Below are positions 24,037-35,788 of a stretch of 64,000 nt of DNA, one piece after another. How positions within the stretch are numbered: position 1 is the stretch's first letter; each line of letters begins with the position of its first letter. The translations under genes and the position numbers were made by a program. Under the pieces are notes generated by a model. The model was not told where the DNA came from and ran no database searches. It saw only the letters and a program-made list of their open reading frames with translations. Origin of the DNA: Blasia pusilla (taxonomy: Eukaryota > Marchantiophyta > Marchantiopsida > Blasiales); contig CM114274.1 in NCBI GenBank assembly GCA_050084515.1, positions 30,690,001 to 30,754,000 on the forward strand. Direction: 5' to 3'.

Positions 24037-25732
24037 AAGAGAGAATGAGTGAGTGAGAGAGCTTTATGGGGGAGCTCGCTGGTCACTCGCTGATTTTGCA
24101 GGTTGGGGATTGTATTCCCCGTTCAGCAGTTCATGGGAGTGCTCACCGAAGCAAGAGCCGCTTACTTGTGATGTTTCCTTTGCCAATTTTTTGTGTGGAA
24201 GAGTGGCGCGCGAAGCGCTGCCCAATTTTTGATTGGGATTGAGTATGGGGGCAGGTTGCCCCATGCCGGTGCTCTCGGAAGCACCACGTAGCTTTCTGAT
24301 TTGTGTTCTCACATGTTTTACATTTTTTTTGGGAGAAATCAGCGCGGAAGCGCTGCCGAATTATGTGTAGGAGAAAGAGACATTTGGCTTTAAGATAGTC
24401 CTCGTCAGTTTTTACTGGAATGTTCGATTCCAAATATTTTTTGACATTCTCGTAGATCGTGAAGCTGTGCAACAAACGGTGTGCAATTTGGAGTTACGAG
24501 CAAAACGTTATGGTCAATCTTGCAAAAATGCCATTGCTAGGCAATTTTTAGGGTTAAATTGTTCAAACCCTAAACCAGACGCCGTCATAGTCACCATCAA
24601 TGGTTCGCCATCAACGACGAACGATTGATGGTCAACTGTCACCATCAACGGTCAACCATCACCGTCAACGGTCCACCGTTATTGTCGCCTCGTGCTGCTC
24701 AGAGCCGCATTCAGCCATTGTCCACCCTTTAGTTGCCATTGCTGCCATTACAGAGTGGAGGGTCTTCCACGACCACCGTTGATTCTCTGACTTGCGCCGC
24801 CACCACGTACTTTGGTTTGGCCGCCACCGTCATCTCAGTTTTGTCATCAACCAGTGATGGCAAGTGTCCTCGGTTATGGTGTTTGAGTTTTCATTTTTAT
24901 CTTGCTATGTTGGGATTGGTAGCTGCTCGATGATGATCGAGTACTGTGCCGTGACGCCCGTAGCCGCAACGCGCCGCCGATTTTTGCACCGTGCCGCATG
25001 TGGCCGCACCCCACAGTCTCAATCACGGAGCCGCTCCTTCACTAAGGTATAGAGCATGTGAATTGCTGATTGAGGAGGGTATGCTGCTGAGTGCCATGCC
25101 ATTTGTAGCCGCTCCATGCCGCCAGTGCTGCACCGGACCAATGGACTTGCACCGTACATCGAGGAGGTTTAAGTAGTGTCAGAACGAGAGGAGTACGACT
25201 TGCTGATTGGAGGAGTTGTCTTTACGACCGAGTTGGGATCCAGATTTGAAGTCGCCGAGGAGCGATATCGACATATTGTCAAGTTACCCACTCTGGTCTC
25301 TTACCCTACACGTGTGAGGGATTTTCGGAGATTGGGAAGTTATTTGGGATATTGGGTTTCGTGCTGATGCTAGTAGCATCGATGATGTATGGGTTTAGGG
25401 GACATAGACCTGTGTGGGATGTCTAGAGTTGAGGATGGTTTGTCGATGAGATGATAGATCGGTTGATTTTTTGCACGACGCTGCTTGTTGCCGCACAACA
25501 CACGTCTTAGTGAGAGAGTGTAGATTGATTGCCGCATGTTTAGTTTGAGTGGTTGAGGGATTACTCACGAGATTAAGAGTGATCGTGTGAGAGGGGCACG
25601 AGGGCCATCACGGCATCCTTTCTGGACTTTGAGAGGCGAGGTAGTGGACTTGAGAGTAGCGTTGGAGGGATTACCTAGAGTGGTGCAAGGTTTCAAGGGT
25701 CTCCACGTGAGAGACCACCTCGATCTTCTTCT
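24037..25732 (+). other. Gypsy leader region
   Basis: About 1.7 kb between the LTR and the recognisable gag. Includes short repeats of CCATCAACGGTCAACCATC type (24590-24680), with several short open frames (for example 25176-25367) of no clear identity. Part may be the gag N-terminus in a broken frame. Confidence 0.5.
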
Positions 25733-26960
25733 ATGTCATCTTCAGACGAGAGTGAGCATGTAGAGGAGTGTGTTAGTGATCCACCTTACACATTGAGTGA
25801 TCCTACCAGTTGGGCGTACGAGATGGACGATCGGGATAGAGGACAGCGTAGATTTTTGGGTGTTGTAGGCACTATAGAGCTATACGACTTCATTGCGGAG
25901 TTAAGGAGTTGGTGTGACTCACAGCGGGCTAGGAACTCTAGGGAGTTCAACCCGTTTACAACATGGAACGGTATGTTCTAGCATTTAGAGGGGGGCGCCC
26001 ATGGACGATTACCATGAGTTCTCCCACAGATATGCCCAGGAGATTGAGGCATGGCGACTCTACTATAACCCACACTATGTGTCATGGACGGAGCCATTTC
26101 CAAATGAGGAGGAGGAGGAGTCGGGAGAGGCTACTTCCTCTTCCACTAGTGATGTTTTAGGAGGGGTCACTCGCATTGGAGCAATTGCACCATCTAGTCG
26201 GGTTCGTCCTAGGTTCAACCCCGTGGTTGAGTTCTTTGCTGAGTTTAGGGCGAGCTACCATGGGGTACGGACGGAGAAGTTGGGGAGCATCCACGACTTC
26301 AAGAGGTGCCCGGATGAGATTTTGCATGAGGCTTACACTCGCTTGCGCCAGTTGATCAACGTTAACGTCACTCATGGGGTGACGGAGGCTCAGGCTATCC
26401 AGTCATGGTACGCGATGTTGGACCTGACCCTGCGGACACGGGTGCGGGAGGGGATGCTTCTTATGAACACCTCCCCTACTTTGAAAGATGTTTTTAGGAC
26501 CGCCGAGAACATTGAGCGCAACATGGCGGAGGAGAGCGTAGCCACCATGGGTAATGGCGAGAGTAGTCACGATTGTTTGTACCACCTATGCAGCAACGTG
26601 GACTCCGAGATAGGTTGACTGTGGCACCACGAGCTCAGGGAGGATATCGGAAGGCCGTGCCACAGAGACTTGTGCCTTCATATGCGGCTCAGCAGTAGCC
26701 GCCTACTATTACTTGTTGGTCATGTGGTGGAGCCCATCATCAACACGATTGCACTCGTCAGGATCATGGACGTGTGCCTCAGCATGGAGGAGGAGATGGT
26801 GCTGCACCAAGAGGTTATCAATGTGACTATTGTCAGAGATATGGTCATACACACGCCAAATATTTCAATTTACATCCTGAGTTACGTCCGGACCGAGGGC
26901 CAGAGAGGGCATCAAAGCGAGTAGCCGTTCGGGTGGAGCTAGAGGTTGTGCACTAGGTGG
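25733..26960 (+). pseudogene. Gypsy gag with degenerate CCHC knuckle
   Basis: Open blocks at 25733-25981 and 26001-26618 encode an acidic N-terminus. It is followed by a retrotransposon gag core with FFAEFRASYHGVRTEKLGSI and LTLRTRVREGMLL, ending in NIERNMAEE. Past further breaks the plus strand reads CDYCQRYGHTHAKYFNLHPEL (26823-26885). This is a C-x2-C-x4-H knuckle whose fourth ligand is Tyr or Phe instead of Cys, consistent with a TGT to TAT change. Gag would assemble the particle. Frame changes near 25981 and 26618 make this copy defective. Confidence 0.8.
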
Positions 26961-27799
26961 TCCCGTTGGGGGACAAGGAGCTGGAGTTTCCGGACAGGGT
27001 AGTGGAGCTGCCCATGGAGGAGGTAGAGTCCCACCACCTAGACGCGTCGAGGGAGACGTCGGGCGTGAGGCTGGGATGACTGCTCAAATACAACAGCTAC
27101 ATGAGCAGAGTGCCGCTATGGCATTGAGGTTATCCAATGCTAGATCCGTGGCATCGACATCATATGGAGCAGCCAGAGACATGGAAGATCATGGTTGGAT
27201 GTGCGAGGTTGCCCAAATGGAGGCCGTCACAATTGTGACGCGTGGAATAGCCGTAGAGTGGGATCCATAGCGAGGGGAAGCCATGAAATAGACTAGGCTT
27301 CCTCAGTCTTTCATATTGTTTGAGGCAATGAGGACCCCATCGATGGGTCCTGATCAAAGTTCCTCAAGAGTTGGTGATGTTGTTGGTGTGCAGGCACCAA
27401 GGGCGATGGGAGAGGCAAGTGCGACGACTCCTATTGCAGATGCTCAAGAGGGGCATATGTCGAGCACGTTGTTGGGGGCACCCACCGTTGTGTACCGCGC
27501 TCATTTATTTTCTGCTTCCGATGTTATGACGTTGGGAGGTACGCTCGCCGAGGGTTTTCGGTTGGCCGCTACGCTATGTGAGCATGGAGTTGGAGTTCCT
27601 GCATCACGTTGAGATGTGATTGCAGAGGAGGTGATGGACCTACCCTTGGAGCGGATGCTTGGGCCGTCCCCGTCAGATTCATGGCAGGCTACGGCTGCTA
27701 GGATGGCGGAGATGCCCGCTAGACCCGCGATAGAGCGTGCCATGGTTTCTCCTGGTGTTGTGTTGCTCGATAACCAGAGAGAGGTCTTCTAGTTGGTGA

Positions 27800-28130
27800 G
27801 TCCCGGAGATAGAGCTTTTAGTCCGCAGCGCATCTTGTTGGATTCTGGAGCGCAACCCCTGATGTTGGGGAAAACGTCATTTAGAGGATTAGGCTTGACG
27901 AGAGCCGATATGGAGTATTTTCCATTCCGGATATAGAAATCCTTGGGTTGAGCAAGTACCACACAGTATATCACCCAACAGGAGGTCGTGGTGAGGATTT
28001 GCCCAAGACATCCTACAGATGAGTCCGTGGTGCGAGCCAAGGCCATAGTGAGTGATACAGAGTCCTACGACGTCTTAGTTGGTGGAGTAGTGTTATACCT
28101 GATGGGGGTTTCCCTGGATTATTGGGAGGA
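27800..28130 (+). pseudogene. Gypsy aspartic protease domain
   Basis: The retropepsin core ILLDSGAQPLMLGK (catalytic Asp near 27840) is followed by RGLGLTRADMEYFPF and later SYDVLVGGVVLYLMGVSLDYW near 28070-28125, the C-terminal part of the fold. A TAG precedes the domain at 27790 and one lies within it at 27937. In an active element it would release the methyltransferase, RT and integrase from the polyprotein. Confidence 0.8.
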
Positions 28131-28230
28131 GTCAGCATCCTACAAACCAAGATGGCAATCAAGTGATGGGAGCCTTAGCTCATTACCCATTTGATTCACA
28201 AGTGCAGTGATCGAGCAACGGCCATGAGAG

Positions 28231-28500
28231 ATGGCGTCCTTAGCAACATTTAGTAGTGCCATCACTTGGCCTAGTGATTTGATTGAGGGACATGTCCATG
28301 GAGAGGATACTCCCGTTCTTGACATTTGTATGGAGAGGAGTGTCATGGTAGCCGCATCAGTTCGTGGAGGAGAGGTGCCGCTTTGGGGCTCGACTGAGGA
28401 GCTTCGACGCTTAGCCATTGAGCATGTGCACACCGCGTGGAGTGAGACATTTACACTAGAGTATGATGGTCATAGGAACCCCAGGTAGGCAAGAGTGCTG
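28231..28500 (+). pseudogene. Linker between protease and methyltransferase
   Basis: An 85-residue open block (28231-28488) contains VLDICMERSVMVAASVRGGEVPLWGSTEELRRLAIEHVHTAW. It sits between the protease and the methyltransferase and ends just before an apparent TAG. I do not recognise it as a domain. Dense conserved-looking text suggests a folded spacer or part of the methyltransferase N-terminal extension. Confidence 0.5.
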
Positions 28501-28551
28501 CTATGACCCCTTTAGACACCACCCTGATTGTGTGGTGCATCCCAAAGAAGG

Positions 28552-29206
28552 GTATTCGGGTATTGGATCTCTTTGGAGGGATCGGCACTGGGTTAGCTGC
28601 AATTTTGCACGCTAGAGTGCGCGTGCAGCAGTACTTGTATGTGGAGATTGATGATGTTACGAGGCGCGCTTCACTTCACCATGTGGCGTTGTTATGCCTC
28701 TGTTTTCCCGACTTGTTGTTTGCGTCCGCCATTCAGGGTTACCAGAGTTCCCTACCGACGGATATTTCATTGTTGGGGGCGTAGGACTTGGAGCGGGTAG
28801 GGACCATAGACTTGGTCATTATTGGTTGGCCGTGTCAGGGCCAATCGAGTGCTAGACGAGGTAATGGGTTAGCTGACACTCGGTCCATGTTGTTTTGGGA
28901 GATGATGCGGATCTTGCGATATTTATAGGAGCATCTGTCTCGTTCTCCAACATACATTTGGAGAACGTGCCAATTTTGGGCGTGGTGACCATTTGTGAGT
29001 TTTTCCACTTCCTATGCATTCAAGCACGTCGGACTTGACTTGGTTTGGGATGACCAGGTACAGAGGTTGGTGGAGCCCAACACCGATGAGCGAGAGCAAG
29101 GGATGGGATTCCCCATAGGAGTGACGACAGTACCGTCACTATCGGAGGTATCACGACGTCATGTCTTGGGTTAGGCGATGGACGTGAATTGCTTGACATG
29201 ACGTGC
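28552..29206 (+). pseudogene. DNMT3-like cytosine-5 DNA methyltransferase domain in Gypsy pol
   Basis: C5-methyltransferase motifs appear in order. Motif I VLDLFGGIGTGLAA (AdoMet loop) starts at about 28558, motif II acidic LYVEIDD at about 28636, and motif IV DLVIIGWPCQGQS with the catalytic Cys at about 28832. Then come GLADTRSMLFWEMMRIL, motif VI LENVP at about 28958, and motif IX/X text ERE-x-GMGFP, T, then RRHVLG and AMDVNCLT ending near 29203. GL-x(5)-LFWEMMRIL and GFP...RR-x-LG resemble DNMT3 more than DNMT1 or CMT. The length, about 218 residues, is a compact catalytic domain. TAG stops at 28782, 28927 and 29172 and two compensating shifts (about 28930-28955 and upstream of 29100) disable this copy. 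The domain lies between protease and RT in the same strand and order. Confidence 0.87.
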
Positions 29207-29555
29207 TTAGGAGTAGTTGAAGCTTCAATGCAAAACGTGAGAGCTTAGGAGTAGTTGAGTAGCGTCGTTTGAGGATGCGACATATCACAATTGTTGCGTT
29301 GGTGAGCCCCTTGCCTACTGAGACCGTTGAAGCAGTGGCTGGGGGCGAGACCTAGGAGATCGACACACCACGGGTGATCGGGAGAGACACCCTTGGACTT
29401 CTTGGGATGTTTTGCAGGTACGCCATGAGATGATAGCCACAACATTGAGCGTGGTTCCGGGTATTGCACGTGGAGATGGGAGTTCTATTGTCCGAGACGG
29501 GGTTGTGCAATAGCAACCACGGACATCCGCATCAGAGAGTCCTATCATAGTCACG

Positions 29556-30269
29556 ATGGAGACTTGGGAGCCAGATATGGGCCCTAAGTTGACAGGAGGA
29601 GAGCAACGTCGGATACACCAGTTCCTTAGGAGTTATAGGAGTTGTTTTGCATTTAGTATGCATGATTTGGGTAGGCTTAAGGGTCCAGGGATCCGCATTG
29701 AGTTGTCGAGTGACACGCTAATCTTCCGACGACCCTACAAGTATAGTGACATGGAGAGGGCTCTGATTCAGAGTAGGATCCACGATTTGGTTGGAGCAGG
29801 ACTAGTGGAGATGTCGCATGGAGAGTATGCATCTACCATTGTCATGCCCGCCAAGAAGGATGTGCATGGCAAATGGACGGATAGGTGAATGTGTGGAGAT
29901 TACCAACCTATCAATCGGCACACAAAGGCTGATAGGTATGCTATGCTCACCCTTGAGGAGATCTTTGATGCGATTGGGCATGCAAAGGTCTTCAGCTCAT
30001 TGGATTTGCAAGCCAGATACCATCAACTGCCTATCAGATTGGAGGACAGGCAGAAGACGACATTTTGGGGCATTGATCCTCACGGGAAGGATTGTTTGTA
30101 CCAGTGGCGGTTCTTACCATTCGGGTTAAAGAACGCCCCGGCTGAGTTTCAAAGGGTCATGGATAGGATCTTGGCAGGTCTGGATTTTGATAGGTGTTAT
30201 ATTGATGACATCGTAGTCTTTAGCGCCACGGTTGAAGAGCATGAGCGACATCTAGAGGAGTTGTTTTGA
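29556..30269 (+). pseudogene. Gypsy reverse transcriptase
   Basis: Two open blocks in one frame are separated by a TGA at 29886. The first has LTGGEQRRIHQFLRSY, RRPYKYSDMER and SIVMPAKKD-like text. The second has CGDYQPINRHTKADRY, the catalytic SSLDLQARYHQL, FLPFGLKNAPAEFQRVMD, and the active-site box CYIDDIVVFS at about 30196-30225. All three RT aspartates are present. The preceding TGA probably replaced an Arg or Trp codon. The frame stops with TGA at 30267 where Arg is usual. Confidence 0.93.
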
Positions 30270-30949
30270 AGATTGTAGTTACATGGGCTAAAGCTACATC
30301 CAGGCAAGTGCAAGTTCTTCTACGACCAGATTGAGTACTTGGGTCATACAATATACCCTGGGGGCCTTGCCTTGCAATAGACAAAGGTAGAGGCTATTTC
30401 ATGCATTCCACGCCCTACAGATGTGAGTTGAGTTTATGCATTCATGGGATTGGCGAACTTCTATCGACGGTACGTCAAGGGTTTCAACTCGATTGCGAAG
30501 CCGCTAAACTTGATGACCAAGGTGGATCAGGAGTGGCATTGGAGGGATGAGCAAGAGAGAGCATTTCAGATGCTGAAGGACGGATTGACGTCCGCGCCCA
30601 TATTGAGGAGACCAATTAGGGGTCGTCCTTTCCAGTTGCATACCGATTGGAGCATGTTGGGGCTTGGAGCCGTGCTCACCCAGTATGACGATGATGGTAG
30701 AGAGTTTGTGGTGGCTTATGCTAGTTGCTCAAACACGTTGTAGAGGAGAAGTAAAGCTCATATGAGGGTGAGTGCTTGGTTGCAGTGTGGGTTGTCTTAC
30801 ATTTTAGATGTTATCTATTCGGCAATCCCTTTACCATCATTACTGATCATCAACCAGTTAAGTGGTTGATGGAGTCCGACAAGCTTACATGGAAGCTTGC
30901 AAGGTGGGCTCTTTTGTTGCAGGAGTATGACTTGTAGGTGGTGCATAGA
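30270..30949 (+). pseudogene. Gypsy RT thumb and RNase H, interrupted by nested LTR element
   Basis: After stops, KLHPGKCKFFYDQIEYLGHTI (30289-30352) and LANFYRRYVKGFNSIAKPL (30447-30503) are the RT connection. RNase H follows with PFQLHTDWSMLGLGAVLTQ (first catalytic Asp) and, beyond another TAG at 30741, ECLVAVWVV and FTIITDHQPVKWLM. The domain ends at VVHR, where the LTR element with ATAGA duplication inserts. It continues directly at 36995 (PGMLNQNVDGLSR). Confidence 0.88.
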
Positions 30950-32153
30950 TGTGATACCCACAATTTTGTAATGTTGAAGAATATATCTTTTTATTCAACG
31001 AAGACTCTTGTATATTATGATTTGATTATGATTATTTATTATTATGAAGAAGAATAAGTGAATCACCAAGCTCCGAAGACAAGGCAAAGAGATGAAGATC
31101 AAGGATTGGCCTTAGAGGAGAATCAAAAGCTGTAAAGAAGTATAAAAGATCAACGCGAAGCTCAGTGAAGCTCAGTGAAGCTCAACGAAGCTCTATATAC
31201 GAAGTACTTTGCTCTTGAGCAAAGCACGGCTAAGCTCTATATACAAGTACTTCAGGCTCTTGAGCGGCACGAAGCCTAAGCACGAAGAAGAAGGAAGAAC
31301 TTCGTCCTCCGGAAATTTAGCGCAGCGAAGCTTAGCATGATTGTGATTCGAACCGACACATAGTTAGAACAATTAGACTAGGAAAGGGCGCGACCCTTTG
31401 TATCAAATTAGTAGTTAGAATAGTTTTGTACTGCGGATTCATAGGGATCGTAGGAAAAGCTAAGAGAACCATAGATCTAGGTAGTTACAGATATTGAAGA
31501 GACACCAACTTCATCAAGAACGCTTCGGATCATAGAAACGATCCTACTCTCGAGAATATTTAAGAAACGGGACAGAAGCTATTATTATCATTCGCTCATG
31601 ACGTCCTTATGTTGTAGGAATGGTCCGAGCAAGAGAGTTGAACCCTCTCGAGCTTGTAGATACTTTGAAGTCTTCCAATTCTTGATGGAGTAGTAAAGCA
31701 TTCATTCATTCATTCTGATGTGCGATGCTTATGTCTGAATATTCTTTTTGGGTCTGCCGAGTGAAGAGTGAATCAGGCAAACCTTTCTCATCAATGGAAT
31801 AATCAATATAAAGTTGTATGAAATCTGTTTGACAGAGAGTAACCTGTTCCGATGGATTGAGTTCCGAAAGTAGGAGAAGCCAGCTTTATTCTTGAGGTCT
31901 CTGTGAGGTTCCGAGATGTCAAGAGAACAAATTTCCTGAACGTCCTTTAAACTCCACTCGAGAGAATTGAAGAAGAAAACATAGGTACTAAAAAGGATCA
32001 GAAAATGTTAATGGAATATTACATTTGAATTACATAATCAATTACACTTTTACAACAGAATCATCACTTTATACTCTCTTTTCATCCAACAATGATCCTC
32101 TTGGGGATTGAACTCTACAATTGACTGTAAATAAGAAAGACTTAGACATTACA
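30950..32153 (+). repeat. 5' LTR of nested element
   Basis: Matches 35789-36989 apart from numerous small indels and a rearranged GAAGCTCTATATACGAAGTACTT repeat zone near 31190-31290. Confidence 0.93.
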
Positions 32154-32163
32154 TATAGTCGAA

Positions 32164-32184
32164 GACTTTTTGGCGCGTGCGGGG
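32164..32184 (+). other. Primer-binding-site-like sequence
   Basis: TTTTGGCGCGTGCGGGGATC lies about 10 nt after the 5' LTR. It resembles the TTGGCGCC-x-TTGCCGGGGA primer-site region common in plant Gypsy elements, with a few changes. Confidence 0.6.
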
Positions 32185-32549
32185 ATCATATCCTTGGTGA
32201 GAAGGAGAGAAAGACCCATGGGGGAAGCGGGGAACGGAGAAAGAAGCTTGGCTCCTAGACAATCCACATTCTAGTTCTTACTAAAGACCATCGGCTAGCT
32301 CTAGTGACCCCAGAAGTAAGACAATGTATGCTTGAAGATAACAATACAGATTCTTTGCATTGGTGCTAGAGAAGATAAGCCAACTAATTAGAATAGTCAA
32401 AAAGAACTGTCGCCGAATGGTGCTTCGCCCATGGACGATAGTTGTACTTGGTGAAAACCGGTATTTCTGTCTATGGGAGGAAAACTCCTGGCAGAAGCGT
32501 AGGAGCACAGGCACCCTCCTGTAGATGTAAAAGAATCGATCGTTAACCT

Positions 32550-32935
32550 CTATCCATGGACCCTTACCCTATCGCCACCGTGGGGTGATCGCGAGTTGCC
32601 AAATCCCCAAGAGACTTATGGAAGGCTCTCGGCCCTCTTCGCGAGCAAAGCCGATCGACGCAGAGGGGCGCAGGAACAAGAACCGGCTTGAGACCCCTGG
32701 TTCGTCTCTCGAGTCTTAAATCCTCGTCCGAAGGCGAAGACCAAGAAGAAAGAAAGGGACAAATTTCCCACTACGCCCCTCGCCAGTTCGCAGATCGGAC
32801 GAAGAGTAATCTGGGACCCCTTTGGAGAGTCGAGGAGCGAGAAGCCGATCGAGCACCTCGGGCGGCACCCTTACCTCCTCCCTCTCGAGCATCAAGCCCG
32901 GAGCCAGCAGAGAGAGCAAAGTGCCATGGCCAACA
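32550..32935 (+). pseudogene. Possible gag N-terminal remnant in nested element
   Basis: From about 32550 the plus strand reads Arg/Pro-rich sequence with stops, beginning near a MDPYPIA-like start, and reaches ATGGCCAACACT at 32926. Position after the primer-binding site suggests a gag start, but no gag motif is recognisable. The junction to integrase sequence at about 32950 implies a large internal deletion of gag to integrase core. Confidence 0.35.
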
Positions 32936-32949
32936 CTAGAAAAACTCTA

Positions 32950-33560
32950 CTAAGGTACCCCACCTTTGCTGGAGGCCGACGAGCGATGTGGATAACTTTG
33001 TTCTTGAATTCACCCATGTCAAAAGCCAACGGGTTGACGGAAAAATCAAACGGCCTCATTTGCCGAATATTGAATCGATTAACGGTAACCTATTCCTATG
33101 ATTGGGACACAAAAATTTCCCAAAGATTATGGGCGCATCGAACATTTGAGAAGGTGACGACAAAATACACCCGTTCTTCCCGACTTATGGCGTACATCCC
33201 TTAACACCTATTAAATGGGCGTTGCCCACTTATCGGGTATTGAGGGCACAAGAACGGAAGCATGGACGAGTTATCAAACACAGAATGAGACCTAGTGGAG
33301 TTGGAAGAAGCACGCATGCTCGCGTTCGCCGGACAGCCCAAGTGCAAAAAGAACGTAAGAAACGTTACGATCGACATCTCCGCCACAATCTATCAATGTT
33401 GGCGACTTAGTGCTATTGTATGATAACCGCGACTAAAGTTCCCGAAAATTAAAATTAAATTGGATGGGACCCTACCGGGATTGGCCATCTATGATAATGG
33501 ATCCCTCCAATTAGAAACCTTACAGGAGAATCCTACCCACGCGAGTCTATGGAATGCATG
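32950..33560 (+). pseudogene. Integrase C-terminal remnant in nested element
   Basis: Translated blocks read KANGLTEKSNGLICRILNRL, TYSYDWDTKISQRLWAHRT and KVTTKYT. After a shift come WALPTYRVLRA and VQKERKKRYDRHLRHNL. These correspond to the end of a Gypsy integrase core (catalytic Glu region NG-x-x-E-x-x-N) and the GPY/F-type tail. The earlier catalytic Asps are missing. Frames change at least twice. It shows the element descended from an autonomous Gypsy ancestor. Confidence 0.75.
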
Positions 33561-33850
33561 CGCCGGAATTATGAGCCCGAACACGAGGATAACTGAAAAA
33601 TGAGGAAGGGGTAGGCAACGCCCGTGCGCGGTGAACTCACGGGTCTGAAGTTCAAGACATACCGTGTTCGGGCGAAGTAGCGAAGCACCAAGGTTCCAGA
33701 CGGCCCATGAGCAGCGGGGCGCAGAAGTGAGGAAGGGGAAGCGTGGCGGCCGCCGGCGCCCACTTTCTTGTTACTGACCAGCGCCACGACCAAGAACGGA
33801 CGGGGGGAGCGGACTATAAGAGCGATCTGGCGTAACCAAGCGGTATTTTC

Positions 33851-35656
33851 ATGGACGGATCACCACGGTTGCGAGCGGTGCCAAAGCGGGTGTCCATCGA
33901 GATCGACCTAGCAACATGCCTCGCGAAGACTCTACACCCATTCTCAAGGTTGGCGATGATGCCGACGGTCAAGCTTATCACGGAGTTGATCGAAGCCGGA
34001 GGAGCGATCGTTGGCAACTTTCTTTCAAGCCAACTGGACTCTAACATCCGAAGAACTCCTGGGAGAGCTTCGCTCTGCGTCTGCAGTCGCCAAATTTTGA
34101 AAGTAGGGTCTTCAGATCGAGCTCAGCCCAATATCTTGGGCGGACGATCGAGAGCAACTTATCCGCTCCCGCCGCACTGAGTACGAGTATGACACGGAGT
34201 TGCTAGTCAAACATGAAGATCTTTTAGCACTCGGCTGTGTCACGTCTGAGCGCCTGGGCAGGAACGGCTACAAGGCTTCGTCACTCTCTCCGCCCGTCTT
34301 TGGTCAATTTTGCAAACATTTGATGACCCTATTTTATCCCGCTCGTTCTTACTATTTGACGAACAAGATCTTGAAGATGTGCTACATCATCTGGAATCAA
34401 CACCTTGACCCCGAAGCCCCAGGAGTCGACTTTGCTGCTTTTGTGGACGGTCACGTACGAGGAATGGTGGACGTGCTTCATCCAAGCACGAAGTCCTTCC
34501 TATCTCCTTTCTTGATCCATCTTTATATTCACAAGCAGGAATTAACCGCAGAGGAGGCGTTAGATTGGTCGCAAGTGACCCCCGTCCGACTACCACGGAA
34601 AGGCGCAACTAGTACCAGGGGTAGCCTCAAAGTCACCCCGCCCTCCGAAGCACCTCAGCAACATCCGCACACTTCGGCTTTGAAGAAAGACGAAGATATC
34701 AACGAAATGCCTCAGCCAAAGCTAGGCGGGTCAATTTTGAAACACCCCGGACCCGGAACCTATCATGCGGGGAGGATTCGGCGAGACCCCGGGCAAGGGA
34801 TCATCAACCTACACTTCGTCTCATGTCGCAGACGGCAGACGACATGATATGGTTCTTGCAAATGGCAGTTCCTGTCATGAACCAACTCCAGCGGGTTCTT
34901 CACCTCGAGGATACGGCGTCCGTGGACGATTATTTAGAAGGCTTGCACGACCTCAACTACAGAGCCCAAGCTTTGTCAGACCACGAAGTACAGCGTCGAG
35001 TAGCAGAAACGAATCTGCAATTACGGAATCAGGAACTCGAAGAAACGAAGACCACGCTTCGCAAAGCTCAAAGCGACTTGGTCCAGTGTCAATACGAAGC
35101 ACGGAACGCACGCCAATGGGAAAGTTTGGCAATTAACCTCGAATGTGGGGCAGATTAGTTAGTTTCGCAGATCAAGGAAGCTTCGCACCTCATTGACAAG
35201 CATCAACATCAAACACGGCGGGTTCACACCGAATTCAAGAAGTTGTCAATCCAACATGCTGAGTCTTCAAAGCTGCTTCAAGAACATCAAGAAGCGAACA
35301 AAGACTTACTGGCGCAGTGGGCGGAGGCTATCGGGAGGATCGTAGTCTTGGAGGCAGAGCAGAAGCTACTCAACGAAGCCCAGATGGACCCGGACGATGT
35401 CAAAGAGCTGGTCGACGAAGCAAGCAAGAACTTCGAAGAGCATATGAACGAGGAAATCGACTACATCAACAAACATTGGAAGCGCCAATTCGACAATCAT
35501 ACTAAGTCTCTTCCAGAAGAAGTACCCACTCTTTCCATTACTCTTGAAGAATTACCAGCATTTACTCCATCTGATGTCTTAGTCCAGAATGAAGTCCTCG
35601 GAAGTCACTTAGTAGTTAACAAGTCGAGAAAGAAAGAATCCGCAATCATACCCTAA
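33851..35656 (+). pseudogene. Long coiled-coil ORF downstream of integrase remnant
   Basis: Blocks at 33851-34180, 34200-34847, 34823-35158 and 35243-35656 together encode about 550 residues in shifting frames. The middle contains YYLTNKILKMCYIIWNQHLD and a Pro-rich linker. The C-terminal half is heptad-rich (NLQLRNQELEETKTTLRKAQ and LLQEHQEANKDLLAQWAEAIG). A TAG at about 35156 interrupts an otherwise continuous frame. The ORF stops about 120 bp before the polypurine tract. Extra 3' ORFs are known in some plant Gypsy lineages, sometimes called env-like, but this has no signal peptide or membrane segment. Function unknown. Confidence 0.5.
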
Positions 35657-35775
35657 CATTATCAACAAACCTTCTACGATTCACGGCCGTTTTGTGCCTA
35701 CCTCGAATTTGATAGTTTAGACGACACTTTTATGGAGATAGGAGATACATCATGAAGTGTTCGCAGGCGCTCACA

Positions 35776-35788
35776 TTTGAGGGGGGTA
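35776..35788 (+). other. Polypurine tract of nested element
   Basis: TTTGAGGGGGGTA lies directly before the 3' LTR start at 35789. Confidence 0.85.

Noticed and set aside
28552-29206. A prokaryotic restriction-modification methyltransferase or horizontally acquired gene
   Set aside because: It is flanked in the same direction by Gypsy protease and RT, has eukaryotic DNMT3-like text, and there is no restriction enzyme nearby.
33851-35656. Envelope glycoprotein of an endogenous retrovirus-like element
   Set aside because: No signal peptide, transmembrane helix or furin-like site is visible; the protein is a cytosolic-type coiled coil.
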